Assembly: GCA_963842125.1 (NCBI GenBank)
Contig: CAWJFE010000001.1
Coordinates: 1,054,001 to 1,118,000, forward strand
Direction: 5' to 3'
Length of the DNA stretch: 64,000 nucleotides
Origin: CAWCWK01 sp963842125
GTDB lineage: Bacteria; Pseudomonadota; Alphaproteobacteria; Rhizobiales; CAWCWK01
Of the stretch, positions 16,702 to 24,896 are shown in pieces. Under the pieces are notes generated by a model, which did no database searches, had not been told where the DNA came from, and worked only from the letters and a program-made list of their open reading frames with translations. The first letter of the stretch is position 1. Every line of letters starts with the position of its first letter. A program made the position numbers and the translations under genes.

Positions 16702-18903
16702 TCAGGTCGCCAAATGCGCTTTCCGGCCTGCGTGATCAAGGGCGCGTTCGCCTCGCCCTTCGCGGCGCACCAGTCCGACGCCGGCGGGCGGCAACGTGTC
16801 GGTACCGAGAAGGACCTCGCCGTCGCCCGCGAGGCCCGCCATGACGGCGGGCTCGCTGCCATAGTTGAAGACGAAGCGATAGGGCCCGGCATCCCGCACC
16901 CGCACGGCGTCGGGCAGGGCTTGCGTCTCCAGCCCGGCCCGCGCGGCGGCGTCGCCCAGAATGTCCGACCAGAGCGGGTTGTCGGGCCAGCCGGCCAGAT
17001 AGGTCAGCCGGTTCTGGCGGGCGAAGAGGGGGCGACCGTCCGCCACCGTGCCACCGGCTTCAGCCGCCGGGCCGATCTCGAGATGTTCGCGCCAGAGCTT
17101 GATCGCGCCGTGATTGCCAACGGTGATGGGCATGTCGGCACGCAGGCTCTCCACGCGGGTGACCTTGACGTCGAGCAGGGCGCCGAGATCGGGCGGCAAG
17201 GCGGCCGGAATGTGAAAGTCGCGCGTCTTGGAGCCCGCGCGGGGACCGATGACGAGTTCGGTGTCCCGCGCGGCAGCGAGGTTCTCGCGCGCGCCCTCGG
17301 TCCAGTGCATGAGGCCTGGTACGACGGCGAGCTTGTAGTCAGCCAGACCGTCGAGCTCGGGGCCGACGATGTCGACCGAGAGGCCCAGCCGGCGCAAGGC
17401 GCAATAGGCGGAGAAGACGAGGCTGAAATAGGCGAAATCGCCTTGCGGTTGCGTCTGCCAGGCCCAGTCCGATTCATAGTCGAAGACGAGGGCGACGGGG
17501 GAGGGGCCGCGCTCGACATCCGGCAGGCGCGCGATCTCGTCGGCCACCGCCTTCGCCTCCAGAAGCGCGGGCGCGGCTTCCGAATCGGTGCGCAGCAGGC
17601 CGGCATGCATCTGCTCCTGCGCGAAGGGCGCCTGGCGCCAGCGAAAATAGCTGACCACCTCGGCCCCATGCGCGAAGGCCTCCCACGACCAGAGCCGGAC
17701 CATGCCGTCGAGCGGCGCCGGATTGTGCGGTGCCCAGTTCACCGGCCCTGGCTGCTGCTCCATCACCCAGAATCTTTTCTGCCTCGCGGCATTCTTTTGC
17801 CTCGCGCCGGCGGGCTGGGGTTCTGGATCGGCTTTGCCGTCGTGGGTTGCCGCGTATGTCGTCCCGGGGGCGTTGTCCTGCCCAGCGTCGGCGGGCTGTG
17901 TCGATGTGGCCGTGGCGGCGTCGTCCTGCGCCGCGTCGTCCGCTACCTCGGCGGTCCGGTCATAGCCGCTGACGGCGCGGTAGAGGTCGTGATGGAAGGC
18001 TTGGAAGTCGGGGTCGCCCTGGTGGGCGAAGCGACGCTTCCAGGCGTCGTCGGCGCCGAAGCGGTCCTCGAGGAAACCGAGCGGATAGCTGTCCCAGGAG
18101 GCCGCGTCGAGATCGGCCCCGACCATATAGTGATCGAAGTCGGTGATCCGGCCCATGTAGTTGTGCAGCAAGGTCCGGCCGGGGGAGAGCGCGCGAAGCA
18201 CGTCCGTCTGTGCGCGGTTGAACGCGACGACCTGATCGGACGAGAAGCGGCGGAAATCGAGGACGTGGGAGGGGTTGGCCTCCGTCACCGTCAGGTTCGG
18301 CAGTTCGATCTCGCCGAAGTCTGCGTAATCCATCGACCAGAAGGCGTTGCCCCAGGCCGCGTTGAGGGCGTCGATCGTCGCATAGCGCTCGGCCAGCCAG
18401 ATCCGGAAGCCGGCCTCGGCGGCCGGCGAATAGGAAAGCGTGGTGTCGTGGCAGCCGTATTCGTTGTCGGTCTGCCAGGCAACGACGGCCTCGTTCCGCC
18501 CGTAGCGCTCGGCCATGGCGCGCGTGATGCGGACGGCTTCCTCGCGATAGCCCAAGTGCGAGAAATCGTAGTGCCGACGCGAGCCGAAGCGGCGCGGGCG
18601 GTCCTCGGCGTCGACGGCGAGCATGTCGGGGTGCTTCGTCACCATCCAGCGGGGCGGGGTCGCGGTCGGCGTACCCATCACGATGTGAAGGCCGGCGAGG
18701 CGAAGCGTCTCAACGGCGCGGTCGAGCCAGCCCCAGGTGAGCCGGCCGGGCAAGGCCTCGAGCCGGCTCCAGGCGAACTCGCCGATCCGGACGACAGAGA
18801 TGCCGGTCGCGGTCATGCGCGCCGCATCCTCCGCCCAGATCTCCTCCGGCCAGTGCTCGGGGTAGTAGCAGACGCCGAGGCGTCGGCGGGTCCAGTCGAT
18901 CAT
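16702..18903 (-). CDS. Beta-galactosidase, glycoside hydrolase family 42
   Basis: A 733-residue GH42 enzyme. The TIM barrel begins at once (LGVCYYPEHWPEEIWAEDA); the acid/base is Glu148 in WQTDNEYGCHDT and the nucleophile lies in LWSWEAFAHGAEVVSYFRWRQ. The central trimerisation domain (VALVFDYESDWAWQ) and a small C-terminal beta domain follow. There is no signal peptide, so the substrate is split in the cytoplasm after import by the adjacent ABC transporter. Unusual: between LYRAV and RFWVMEQQPGPVNWAP there are about 60 extra residues (314-373) rich in Ala, Asp, Gln and Thr, including a short duplicated ARQKN/ARQKR piece. It follows the permease genes by 100 bp in the same orientation. Confidence 0.92.
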   Translation of the reverse strand: MIDWTRRRLGVCYYPEHWPEEIWAEDAARMTATGISVVRIGEFAWSRLEALPGRLTWGWLDRAVETLRLAGLHIVMGTPTATPPRWMVTKHPDMLAVDAEDRPRRFGSRRHYDFSHLGYREEAVRITRAMAERYGRNEAVVAWQTDNEYGCHDTTLSYSPAAEAGFRIWLAERYATIDALNAAWGNAFWSMDYADFGEIELPNLTVTEANPSHVLDFRRFSSDQVVAFNRAQTDVLRALSPGRTLLHNYMGRITDFDHYMVGADLDAASWDSYPLGFLEDRFGADDAWKRRFAHQGDPDFQAFHHDLYRAVSGYDRTAEVADDAAQDDAATATSTQPADAGQDNAPGTTYAATHDGKADPEPQPAGARQKNAARQKRFWVMEQQPGPVNWAPHNPAPLDGMVRLWSWEAFAHGAEVVSYFRWRQAPFAQEQMHAGLLRTDSEAAPALLEAKAVADEIARLPDVERGPSPVALVFDYESDWAWQTQPQGDFAYFSLVFSAYCALRRLGLSVDIVGPELDGLADYKLAVVPGLMHWTEGARENLAAARDTELVIGPRAGSKTRDFHIPAALPPDLGALLDVKVTRVESLRADMPITVGNHGAIKLWREHLEIGPAAEAGGTVADGRPLFARQNRLTYLAGWPDNPLWSDILGDAAARAGLETQALPDAVRVRDAGPYRFVFNYGSEPAVMAGLAGDGEVLLGTDTLPPAGVGLVRREGRGERALDHAGRKAHLAT

Positions 18904-19003
18904 CGGAGCCGTTCTCGTCGGGGGGCGTTCTCGTCGGAAGCGTGGCGTGACTGCGCGGCGCCATGCGCCGCTCGAGACCTGTCGCTCGGTCTCGGCCGGG
19001 CCC

Positions 19004-19852
19004 CTATTTCACCGCGCCCAGCGTCAGCCCCGCGATGAAGTGCTTCTGCATGAGGAAGAACATCAGCACCGGCGGCATGGCGGCGAGGATCGAGGCGGCG
19101 GAGACGAGTTGCCATTGGCTGACGAACTGGCCGTTGAGCGTGCGCACGCCGGCCGTGATGGGGAGCAAGTCCTGGCTCTGGAGGAGCACGGTCGCCCAGA
19201 AGAAATCGTTCCAGATGAAGGTGAAGATGAGCACCGAGAGCGCCGCGATGGCCGGGCGCATGAGGGGAAGGACGATGTGCCAGAAGATCTGCCACTCCGT
19301 CACGCCCTCGACGCGCGCCGATTCGATCAGCTCGAAGGGCAGCGCCTTGATGAAATTGCGCATGAAGAGCGTGCAGAAACCGGTCTGGAAGGCGGCGTGG
19401 AAGAGGACGAGCCCGAGGATGGTGTCATAGGTGCCGGTCTGGCGCGAGAAGTCGATGACCGGGACCATGAGGATCTGGAAGGGCACGAAGTTGCCGGCCA
19501 CGAAGAGGAAGAAGAGCGGCAGCGCGAGGCGGAACTTGTAGATCGCCAGCGCATAGCCGGCCAAGCAGGCGAGCCCGACCGAGATCACGACCGTCGGCAC
19601 GGTGATGAAGACCGAGTTGAGAAGGTAGAGGCCTGCGTCCGAGCGCACGAAGATGGCCGTGTAGTTCTCGACCGGCTGGAAGGCGGAGGGCCAGCCGAAG
19701 ACGTTGCCCTGGTTGATATCGATGGCCGGACGGATCGACGTGACCGCGATCGCCAGAAGCGGCAGCAGCCAGACGAAGAGCGCGATTGGGAGCGCCAGCT
19801 GATAGCCGAAGCGGGTGCCGGCGGGGGCGTTGTCGATCGGTTTGGGGAACAT
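19004..19852 (-). CDS. Sugar ABC transporter permease, MalG/UgpE-like
   Basis: A 282-residue inner-membrane permease with six hydrophobic segments and the EAA loop ELIESARVEGVTEWQIFWHIVLPLMRP that docks the ATPase. Gene order (binding protein, MalF-like, MalG-like, GH42) marks it as part of a beta-galactoside-type importer. The ATG at 19852 (MFPKPIDN) is the natural start: it overlaps a TAA in TAATG and has GGGAGG 10 bases upstream. An alternative ATG at 19918, created by a single variant base in the third repeat unit, would add 22 residues of repeat-encoded PGG-rich sequence, which I judge not to be part of the protein. Confidence 0.88.
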   Translation of the reverse strand: MFPKPIDNAPAGTRFGYQLALPIALFVWLLPLLAIAVTSIRPAIDINQGNVFGWPSAFQPVENYTAIFVRSDAGLYLLNSVFITVPTVVISVGLACLAGYALAIYKFRLALPLFFLFVAGNFVPFQILMVPVIDFSRQTGTYDTILGLVLFHAAFQTGFCTLFMRNFIKALPFELIESARVEGVTEWQIFWHIVLPLMRPAIAALSVLIFTFIWNDFFWATVLLQSQDLLPITAGVRTLNGQFVSQWQLVSAASILAAMPPVLMFFLMQKHFIAGLTLGAVK

Positions 19853-19956
19853 TATCCAGCCTCCCGGCGTGAGGGAGAAACAGCCTCCCGGCGTGAGGGG
19901 CAGAGAGCCTCCCGGCATGAGGGGCAGAGAGCCTCCCGGCGTGAGGGAAACATCAT
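19852..19956 (-). CDS. Possible 34-residue repeat-encoded leader peptide linking the two permease genes
   Basis: A short open frame made almost entirely of the 24-bp repeat array. It starts at an ATG that overlaps the MalF-like stop (ATGA) and ends at a TAA that overlaps the MalG-like start (TAATG). The peptide is four near-identical 8-residue units of the form (C/S/F)PSRREA(L/V/G). Because each unit is eight codons long, copy-number change leaves this frame intact, and translation through it could preserve coupling between the permeases. Whether it is translated is unknown; it may only be a passive result of the repeat. Confidence 0.25.
   Translation of the reverse strand: MMFPSRREALCPSCREALCPSRREAVSPSRREAG
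19858..19953 (-). repeat. Array of four 24-bp tandem repeats between permease genes
   Basis: Units are 19858-19881, 19882-19905, 19906-19929 and 19930-19953. They share the core AGCCTCCCGGC(G/A)TGAGGG and differ in the last bases. Read on the coding (minus) strand each unit carries GCCGGGAGGCT, which contains a Shine-Dalgarno-like GGGAGG; the last copy sits 10 bases before the MalG-like ATG. The array directly abuts the upstream stop codon. Confidence 0.9.
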
Positions 19957-20892
19957 CTCGCCTCCCGCTCGTCGAGATACATCCGGTAGAGGAAGTAGCT
20001 GATATAGACCATCATGATGGTGAAGAGGACGACGGCGATGGCCGAGCCGTAGCCGTAGCGATAGCCGTATTCCGAAAGCGCGGTCTCGTACATGTAGTAG
20101 GCCAGCACGTTCGATGAGCCGTAGGGCCCGCCTTGCGTCATGATGGCGATGAGATCGAAGGATCGAAGCGCGCCGATGACGGTGACGACGACCGCGATGA
20201 AGGTCGCCGGTTTCAGCTGCGGCAGCACCACGTACCAGAGCATCCGCCAGCCCTTGGCGCCGTCGAGCCGCCCGGCCTCGACCTGGTCGGGCGAGACGTT
20301 GTTGAGGCCCGTGAGGTAGAGGATCATGCAATAGGCGATCTGTGGCCAGAGGCCGGCGACGATGATGCCGTAGGTCACATACCGCTCATCGCCCAGGATC
20401 TGCGGCGGATCGGCCCCGAACCAGCCCCAAACGAGGCCGACGATGCCGAAATCGGGGTTGTAGAACCAGGCGAAGATCAGGCCGACGACGACCTGGCTGA
20501 TGACGAAGGGAAAGAAGAAGAGGGACTTGTAGATGCGAATGCCGGGCGTCGTCTGATTGAGGAAGAGCGCGACGAAGAGCCCGGCCGGCACGGCCAGCAT
20601 GTAGAGCGCCAGCCAGATGACGTTGTTCTTCAGCGATGTGTAGAAGCGATCGTCGTACCAGAGGTCTTCGTAGTTCCTGAACCCGACCCACTCTTTCGAG
20701 GCCGAGCCCGTCCCATTCGTAGAAGCTGAGGCGGAACGATGCGAAGATCGGCCAGATCACGTAGATCGCGAAGAACACCAGCGCCGGGGCGAGAAAGAGC
20801 CAGGGCGCGATCGAATCGCGGTTGCGCCGCGCGCGCGGCGCATTGCCGTGTGCCTGCTCGGCGACGATGCCGGCCTCGGCGTTGACGGACAT
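19953..20892 (-). pseudogene. Sugar ABC transporter permease, MalF/UgpA-like, with one frameshift
   Basis: From the ATG at 20892 (MSVNAEAGIV) the protein reads well through the first helix, WLFLAPALVFFAIYVIWPIFASF and SFYEWDGLG, then breaks near 20700. In the next frame SKEWVGFRNYEDLWYDDRFY, LKNNVIWLALYMLAVPAGLF and the EAA loop EAGRLDGAKGWRMLWYVVLPQL continue to a stop at 19953. One extra C in GGCCTCG explains the shift. Repaired, it is about 312 residues, normal for the family. It is the partner of the MalG-like permease. Since the whole downstream part is intact and the operon otherwise looks functional, a sequence error is more likely than loss. Confidence 0.85.
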
Positions 20893-20999
20893 GGGTGGCC
20901 TCCCGGCTGGTCTCGTCTTGTCTTGGCGCAAGACCGTTGCGGCAAGCGTGGCGCAAAGCGGGGCCGTTTGTCCAGAGACGGCGCTCGCCCCATGCCGTC

Positions 21000-21020
21000 C
21001 TTCTCCCCTCGTGGGAGAAG
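21000..21020. repeat. Palindromic intergenic repeat (half of a REP-like pair)
   Basis: CTTCTCCC and GGGAGAAG form an 8-bp stem around CTCGT. It sits between the TSUP gene and the MalF-like gene and pairs in type with the element at 21088-21110, which has the same CTCTCCC...GGGAG theme inverted. Confidence 0.6.
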
Positions 21021-21087
21021 GTGCCGGCAGGCGGAAGGGGGCGATACTGGGCGAGGGATCCCGTCAAGGCCCGCCCCTCACCCTAGC

Positions 21088-21110
21088 CCTCTCCCACGAG
21101 AGGGGAGGGG
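21088..21110. repeat. Palindromic intergenic repeat (half of a REP-like pair)
   Basis: CCCTCTCCC and its near-complement GGGGAGGG flank ACGAGA. It is preceded by CCCCTCACCCTAG, a context commonly seen in dispersed repeats of alphaproteobacterial genomes. With 21000-21020 it brackets the start side of the MalF-like operon part. Confidence 0.6.
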
Positions 21111-21141
21111 ACGATGCGGCGCCGGCGAAGGCGTGCGGGCC

Positions 21142-21888
21142 CTACGTCACCGCATAATAGACCGTCAGCACCAGCCCGATCGCGATGACGAAGCCCCGCA
21201 CGATCGCCTGCGGCACGCGCTTGGCGGCCGCGACGCCGCCATAGCCGCCAAGGCCGACCGAGACCAGCATCACGATGGCCTGCGGCCAGGCGACGATGCC
21301 GCTGCCGGCGAAGATGAGCGCGGCGATGCCTGCGACGACGATCGAGAGCAGGGCCTTGATCGCGTTGATGTGGTGATAGTCGTCGCCCTCGGTCAGGCCC
21401 AATGAGGCGAGCATCATGATGCCCATGCCGGCGCCGAAGAAGCCGCCATAGATCGAGACGACGCACTGGATGGCCCAGGCGACCGGCGGCGGCGCCTGGA
21501 ACTGGCGAGCCTTCAGGAACCGCGTGATCGCGGGCCCGGCCGCGAAGAGCGCCGTCGCGCCGATGAGGAGCCAGGGCACCAGCGCGCGAAATTGCGGATT
21601 GTCGAGCGCGAGGAGGATGAAGGCGCCGGCCACGCCGCCGAGCGCGGTGACGACGACGAAGGGCAGCACGGCCCGGCCCATGCCGGCGAGCTCTTTGCGG
21701 TAGGCGAGCGTCGAGGTGACGTAGCCAGGGAACTGCGCGATCGAGGAGGTGGCGTTGGCCGTGATCGGCGGCAGGCCCACAAAGGTGAGGACGCCGAAGG
21801 CGATGAAGGTGCCACCGCCCGCGACGGCGTTGATGGCGCCCGAGACGAAGCCCGCGCCGAGCAGGAGAAGGATGTCGATCAGGCTCAA
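21142..21888 (-). CDS. TSUP family (TauE/SafE) sulfite/anion exporter
   Basis: A 248-residue protein with about seven to eight hydrophobic helices. The repeated half-motifs of the family are clear: GAGFVSGAINAVAGGGTFIAFGVLTFVG in the first half and QCVVSIYGGFFGAGMGIMMLASLG in the second. TSUP proteins move small sulfur or organic anions (sulfite, sulfoacetate, taurine-related); the substrate here is unknown. It is inserted, in the same orientation, between the sugar-binding protein gene and the two permease genes, with hairpins on both sides, and does not obviously belong to sugar uptake. Confidence 0.88.
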   Translation of the reverse strand: MSLIDILLLLGAGFVSGAINAVAGGGTFIAFGVLTFVGLPPITANATSSIAQFPGYVTSTLAYRKELAGMGRAVLPFVVVTALGGVAGAFILLALDNPQFRALVPWLLIGATALFAAGPAITRFLKARQFQAPPPVAWAIQCVVSIYGGFFGAGMGIMMLASLGLTEGDDYHHINAIKALLSIVVAGIAALIFAGSGIVAWPQAIVMLVSVGLGGYGGVAAAKRVPQAIVRGFVIAIGLVLTVYYAVT

Positions 21889-21920
21889 GGGTCGGGGCTT
21901 TCGTCGGTCGGAAACGAGAC

Positions 21921-21940
21921 GGGCGGCCCGAAGGCCGCCC
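21921..21940 (-). terminator. Hairpin between the sugar-binding protein gene and the TSUP gene
   Basis: A perfect 8-bp stem GGGCGGCC/GGCCGCCC with a CGAA loop, about 70 bases downstream of the binding-protein stop. Read on the minus strand it is followed by GTCTCGTTT. The T-tract is short, so it may terminate partially and give more binding protein than permease. Confidence 0.55.
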
Positions 21941-22008
21941 GCCGAAAGGTTCGGCCAAACACTGCCCTTGAGGGGCAGAGGTGAAGCCAGCGTCTGCAGC
22001 CAGCGGCT

Positions 22009-23277
22009 CTAGTTGCTGGCGCGCTCCTGGATGCGGTCGAGGCGCTCCAAGATGGCGTCCAGGCGATCGGGCTTGATCATGAACTCCTGGAAGCCCTCCA
22101 TGCCGGCCTTGGCCATCTCGGCCGGGGCGTCGCGGTCGTAGAACTGGGCGATGCCCTCGGCGCCGCTCAAGAGCTCGAAGCCGGCCTGGATGAACTTGTC
22201 GTCGCCCACGCTGGCCTCGGAGTTGATCGGCAGCTGCTTGATCTCCTCGTTCCACATGCCGTTGACGTCGGGCCGCGCGATGAAGGCGAGGAAGGCCTTG
22301 CCGTTCTCGACATTGGTGGCGTTGGCGGTCAGGTGGAACGTGTCCGTCGGCGCGTCCTCGGCGCGCGGGATGGCGGGATCGATCGTCGGGAAGGGGGCAA
22401 AGCCGATCTGGTCGTCGGTCAAGCCGCCCTCGCGCATGGCGTTCACGGCGAAGTTGCCCATGACGTACATGGCCGCCTCGCCGGCGTTGAAGCCTGCCAG
22501 CGCCGCCTGCCAGTCCATCGTCGCGTGATTGTCGACGAAGCACTCGGCGTCGAGCATGCGCTGCCAGTTGGCGAAGGTCGCGCGGGTGCGCTCGTCCGTA
22601 TAGGGCACCTCGCCAGCCGTCAGCTGGTTGTGGAAGTCGTAGCCGTTGGTGCGCAGGTTGAGATAATCGAACACGCCGCCGAGCGGCCACAGGAACTGCG
22701 AGCCCGTCGTGATCGGCGTGATGCCGGCGGCGCGGAGCGTCTCGCAGGCGGCCAGCAACTCGTCGAACGTCTCGGGCGGCGTCACGCCGTTCTCTTCAAG
22801 TAGGTCGGCGCGATAGAAGAGGCCCCAGTTGTAGTAGGTATAGGGCACGCCGTACTGCTTGCCGTCCACCGTCATCGCGGACATGGTCGAGGCCAGCGTC
22901 TCGTCGAACCCGTTCTCCTCCCAGACGTCCGAGACGTCGGCGAAGAGGCCGGCGTCGACGAAGGGGCGCATGCGGTTGCCGGCATACCAGGAGGCGACGT
23001 CGGGCGCGTCGTCGGCGGTCAGGAAGTTGCGGATGGCTGTCTTGTAGGCCTCGCGGTCCTGTACGTTGGTGGTGACGTTGAGATCCGGGTTCTCGGACCG
23101 GAACATCTCGACGACGCGGTCGAAGGCGGCCTTCTTGTCGGGGTTGAGGTCGTCGAAGTTGATGACGAGGTCGCCCGTGAGCGCCTCGCTGTGCTCGGCG
23201 GCCTGCGCGGCGACGGTCATCATGGTGGCGGCGGCGAAGCTGGCGGCGAGCGCGGCCAGCGTGATGCGAAGTCTCAT
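22009..23277 (-). CDS. Sugar ABC transporter substrate-binding protein
   Basis: A 422-residue family-1 solute-binding protein. The ATG at 23277 begins a clear signal peptide (MRLRITLAALAASFAAATMMTVAAQA). The mature protein has FDRVVEMFRSENPDLNVTTNV, YTYYNWGLFYRADLLEENGV, FNAGEAAMYVMGNFAV and NVENGKAFLAFIA, all typical of binding proteins for oligosaccharides. Neighbouring permeases and a GH42 enzyme suggest beta-galactosides as ligands, but the sequence alone does not decide it. It is divergent from the ATPase gene (23453), with about 175 bp between, which should hold both promoters. Confidence 0.9.
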   Translation of the reverse strand: MRLRITLAALAASFAAATMMTVAAQAAEHSEALTGDLVINFDDLNPDKKAAFDRVVEMFRSENPDLNVTTNVQDREAYKTAIRNFLTADDAPDVASWYAGNRMRPFVDAGLFADVSDVWEENGFDETLASTMSAMTVDGKQYGVPYTYYNWGLFYRADLLEENGVTPPETFDELLAACETLRAAGITPITTGSQFLWPLGGVFDYLNLRTNGYDFHNQLTAGEVPYTDERTRATFANWQRMLDAECFVDNHATMDWQAALAGFNAGEAAMYVMGNFAVNAMREGGLTDDQIGFAPFPTIDPAIPRAEDAPTDTFHLTANATNVENGKAFLAFIARPDVNGMWNEEIKQLPINSEASVGDDKFIQAGFELLSGAEGIAQFYDRDAPAEMAKAGMEGFQEFMIKPDRLDAILERLDRIQERASN

Positions 23278-23452
23278 GTCTCTCTCCCGAAGCGCGCGCG
23301 TGCCTGTCCGGCCGCCCGCTTTTTGCATCGCGGCACGCCGATTAGAGGGTGCGCCGTTTGAAATCAATCGCGGTCCCCCTTAAGCCTGTCAAGGAATCGC
23401 ACCGTGAGAGCACCGCGCCAGACGGGGCCTCGACATGAGGGATGAGACGTTT

Positions 23453-24557
23453 ATGGCCGGGTTGGAGCTTACCGACGTTCACAAGGCCTATGGGCCCGTC
23501 CAGGTCATCCACGGCGTCGACCTGACGATCCCCGACGGCGCGTTCACCGTCTTCGTCGGCCCGTCGGGCTGCGGCAAGTCCACCTTGCTGCGCATGGTGG
23601 CGGGGCTGGAGGAAATCTCGTCGGGCACGCTCCAGATCGGCGGGCGAACGGTCAACGATGTCGAGGCCGCCCAGCGCGGCGTCGCCATGGTCTTCCAGAC
23701 CTATGCGCTCTACCCGCATATGACGGTGGCCGAGAACATGGGCTTCGGGCTCAAGATGAATGGCGTGCCGAAGGCCGATATCGAGGCGCGGGTGGCCGAG
23801 GCCTGCCAACATCCTCAAGCTCGACCCCTACCTCAAGCGCAAACCCAAAGCGCTCTCGGGCGGCCAGCGCCAGCGCGTCGCGATCGGCCGGGCCATCGTG
23901 CGCGAGCCGGAGGTCTTTCTCTTCGACGAGCCTTTGTCCAATCTCGACGCCGAGCTGCGCGTCGCCATGCGCGTCGAGATCGCCCGTCTCCATCAGGAGA
24001 TCGGCGCGACGATGATCTACGTCACCCACGACCAGGTCGAGGCGATGACGCTGGCCGACCAGATCGTGGTGCTCAGGGACGGGCGGATCGAGCAGGTCGG
24101 CGCCCCGCTCGAGCTCTACGACGATCCGGACAACCTCTTCGTCGCCGGCTTCATCGGCTCTCCGCGGATGAACTTCATGGCCGGGCGCGTGGCCGCGGCC
24201 GAGGGTGGGATCGCCACCATCGACGTGCCCGAGCACGCCTTCACGATATCGTTGCCCCTTGCCGACACGCCGGCCGCCGGCACCGAGGTCACGATCGGCG
24301 TGCGCCCGGAGCACTTCGCCGATGGCGGCTCGGCCGAGATGGATCTTCGGGTCGATGTGGTCGAGCATCTGGGCGGCGCCAGCTTCATCTATGCCGAGGC
24401 CGCCGGCAGCGCACAGCGGGGCGCCACCGAGGAGCCGCCCATGGTGATCGAATCGCGCGACGCGCGCGGCGTGAAGGAAGGCGAAGTCTTCCGCGTCAGC
24501 TTCGATCCCGCCAAGGCACTCGCCTTCGAGACGCAGGGCGGGCGACGGCTGCGCTAG
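23453..24557 (+). pseudogene. Sugar ABC transporter ATP-binding protein, MalK/UgpC-like, with one frameshift
   Basis: From MAGLELTDVHKAYGPVQVI the first 120 residues carry Walker A VGPSGCGKSTLL and the Q-loop in MVFQTYALYPHMTVAENM. The frame breaks near 23806 at VAEAC; one surplus C there restores NILKLDPYLKRKPKALSGGQ with the signature SGGQRQRVAIGRAIV, Walker B VFLFDEPLSNLD, the switch His in VTHDQVEAMTLAD and the MalK regulatory domain (IGVRPEHF). Repaired length is about 367 residues, as expected for a sugar importer ATPase. It is transcribed away from the binding protein and permeases it should serve. An ATG 18 bases upstream is possible. Sequence error is the likeliest cause. Confidence 0.86.
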
Positions 24558-24628
24558 ACCGGCATGAGAACGCGCCCGCTCCACCCAGAGCCGTTCCTGC
24601 GAATGTCGGCCCGACCCCGACCTTCCCC

Positions 24629-24664
24629 CTCGTCATCCTCGGGCACCGACCCGAGGATGACGAG
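24629..24664. repeat. Palindromic repeat, 15-bp stem with CACCGA loop
   Basis: CTCGTCATCCTCGGG and its exact complement surround CACCGA. A second copy of the same family (same loop, read inverted) is at 24757-24780, and a degenerate third at 38412-38443. The 339 bp between the ATPase gene and regA contain only such elements. Confidence 0.85.
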
Positions 24665-24756
24665 CGGCAATCGCGTCCCCTTGATCGGAGGCGAACCCCT
24701 GCAAGTCCTGCGATCGGTCGTAAGGCCCACGAAGGTCCCGCGCACGACGCCCCTGG

Positions 24757-24780
24757 ATTCTCGGGTCGGTGCCCGAGAAT
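24757..24780. repeat. Palindromic repeat, same family as 24629-24664, inverted
   Basis: ATTCTCGGG and CCCGAGAAT form a 9-bp stem around TCGGTG, the reverse complement of the CACCGA loop of the element 100 bp upstream; the two are thus a head-to-head pair as in composite REP elements. Confidence 0.8.
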
Positions 24781-24817
24781 GACGGTAGGAGGTGAGGTCG
24801 TCGCCTGGACTAAGCTT

Positions 24818-24847
24818 CGCTGGAACGGCTCTAGAGCCGTTCCAGCG
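24818..24847. repeat. Perfect 30-bp palindrome
   Basis: CGCTGGAACGGCTCT is followed at once by its exact reverse complement, centred on CTAG. No loop is present, so it is a true palindrome, not a hairpin with a loop. This sequence type is one of the dispersed intergenic repeats of alphaproteobacteria. It lies 50 bp downstream of regA and could limit read-through between the convergent ATPase and regA genes. Confidence 0.85.
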
Positions 24848-24896
24848 GAGGTGCGGTAGCACCGCAGCGCAAGGAACCGCGCAGAAACGAAGCGCT

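Noticed and set aside
16714..19038. A 774-residue plus-strand frame opposite the GH42 gene
   Set aside because: It mirrors the GH42 frame in complement; no ribosome site or domain supports it.
19858..19953. Start of a CRISPR array
   Set aside because: The four 24-bp units are directly contiguous with no unique spacers, and there are no cas genes.
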